DNA of 6,235 bases from Cycloclasticus sp. GTDB taxonomy: Bacteria > Pseudomonadota > Gammaproteobacteria > Methylococcales > Cycloclasticaceae. The stretch spans positions 1-6,235 of the forward strand of contig JAGPVU010000089.1 of the NCBI GenBank assembly GCA_018066825.1, in the 5' to 3' direction. Each line of letters begins with the position of its first letter. Position 1 is the stretch's first letter. The translations under genes were made by a program, and so were the position numbers. The notes under the pieces were generated by a model, which saw nothing but the letters and a program-made list of their open reading frames with translations, made no database searches and was not told where the DNA came from. Below are positions 5,982 through 6,235 of the stretch, one piece after another.

Positions 5982-6235
5982 TTAGTTCTTAAGGCCAATA
6001 CCTTTATTTAATAATCTTAGACTGAGTGCTAATAAACACACAATAAAGATCAAGATGACGCTAAAACCCCCAACCAGGGAAACGTCTGATTGGCCTAAAA
6101 TGCTATAGCGGAACACATCTATCATATAAAATACCGGGTTAAGCAACGAAACTTTTTGCCAAAATGCGGGCAACAAATCAATCGAATAAAACACCCCGCC
6201 TAAATAAATTAACGGCGTCAGTACAAAAGTTGGGA
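5982..6235 (-). CDS. ABC-2 type transporter permease, YadH-like (5' part beyond window)
   Basis: Only the last 83 codons are inside the window, open from the right edge to a TAA at 5984-5982. The fragment begins TFVLTPLIYLGGVFYSI, then LLPAFWQKVSLLNPVFYMIDVFRYSILG, which is the hallmark C-terminal region of ABC-2 family membrane permeases and resembles E. coli YadH in wording. It is followed by a final hydrophobic helix (about SVILIFIVCLLALSLRLL) and a short polar tail. Such permeases pair with a cytoplasmic ATPase (YadG type) that would be expected just upstream, outside the window; the substrate is not known for this group. The gene points the same way as nqrA and ends 153 bases before it. 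A GTG at 6194 is not the true start, because homology continues upstream of it. The family assignment is firm; the orthology to YadH is an inference. Confidence 0.88.
   Translation of the reverse strand, partial: PTFVLTPLIYLGGVFYSIDLLPAFWQKVSLLNPVFYMIDVFRYSILGQSDVSLVGGFSVILIFIVCLLALSLRLLNKGIGLKN

Overview
The window is most of a Na+-translocating NADH:quinone oxidoreductase (Na+-NQR) operon, all on the minus strand. Read in the direction of transcription it runs nqrA (5828-4485), nqrB (4485-3280), nqrC (3287-2466), nqrD (2464-1802), nqrE (1802-1194) and nqrF (1180 to beyond base 1). NqrF lacks only about its last 14 residues at the window edge. The right end holds the last 83 codons of an ABC-2 type transporter permease resembling YadH, also on the minus strand, separated from nqrA by a 153-base AT-rich gap.

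The proteins resemble the Vibrio-type enzyme closely in length and motifs, and the base composition is moderate. This points to a gammaproteobacterium, probably marine or salt-exposed, using a sodium-pumping respiratory chain. I cannot name the genus from the sequence. The chromosomal context looks like core genome: there is no sign of transposases, tRNA or rRNA genes, CRISPR repeats or phage genes.

The six subunits form one complex. NqrF takes a hydride from NADH onto FAD and passes electrons through its 2Fe-2S cluster. An iron site shared by NqrD and NqrE then relays electrons across the membrane to the covalent FMN of NqrC. The covalent FMN and riboflavin of NqrB follow, and ubiquinone is reduced with Na+ export; NqrA is the cytoplasmic, cofactor-free subunit that interacts with quinone. 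All expected cofactor ligands are readable: four cysteines in NqrF, two each in NqrD and NqrE, and an acceptor threonine each in NqrB and NqrC. By every motif visible here, the enzyme should be functional.

The genes are packed with 1-8 base overlaps or 1-13 base gaps. Several Shine-Dalgarno sequences are written into the last codons of the preceding gene, which suggests tight translational coupling. The only substantial non-coding stretch is 5829-5981. It carries a plausible but unproven promoter, a 7-bp inverted repeat and a short direct repeat. I found no previously undescribed system; the points worth a second look are local variations on a well-known operon.
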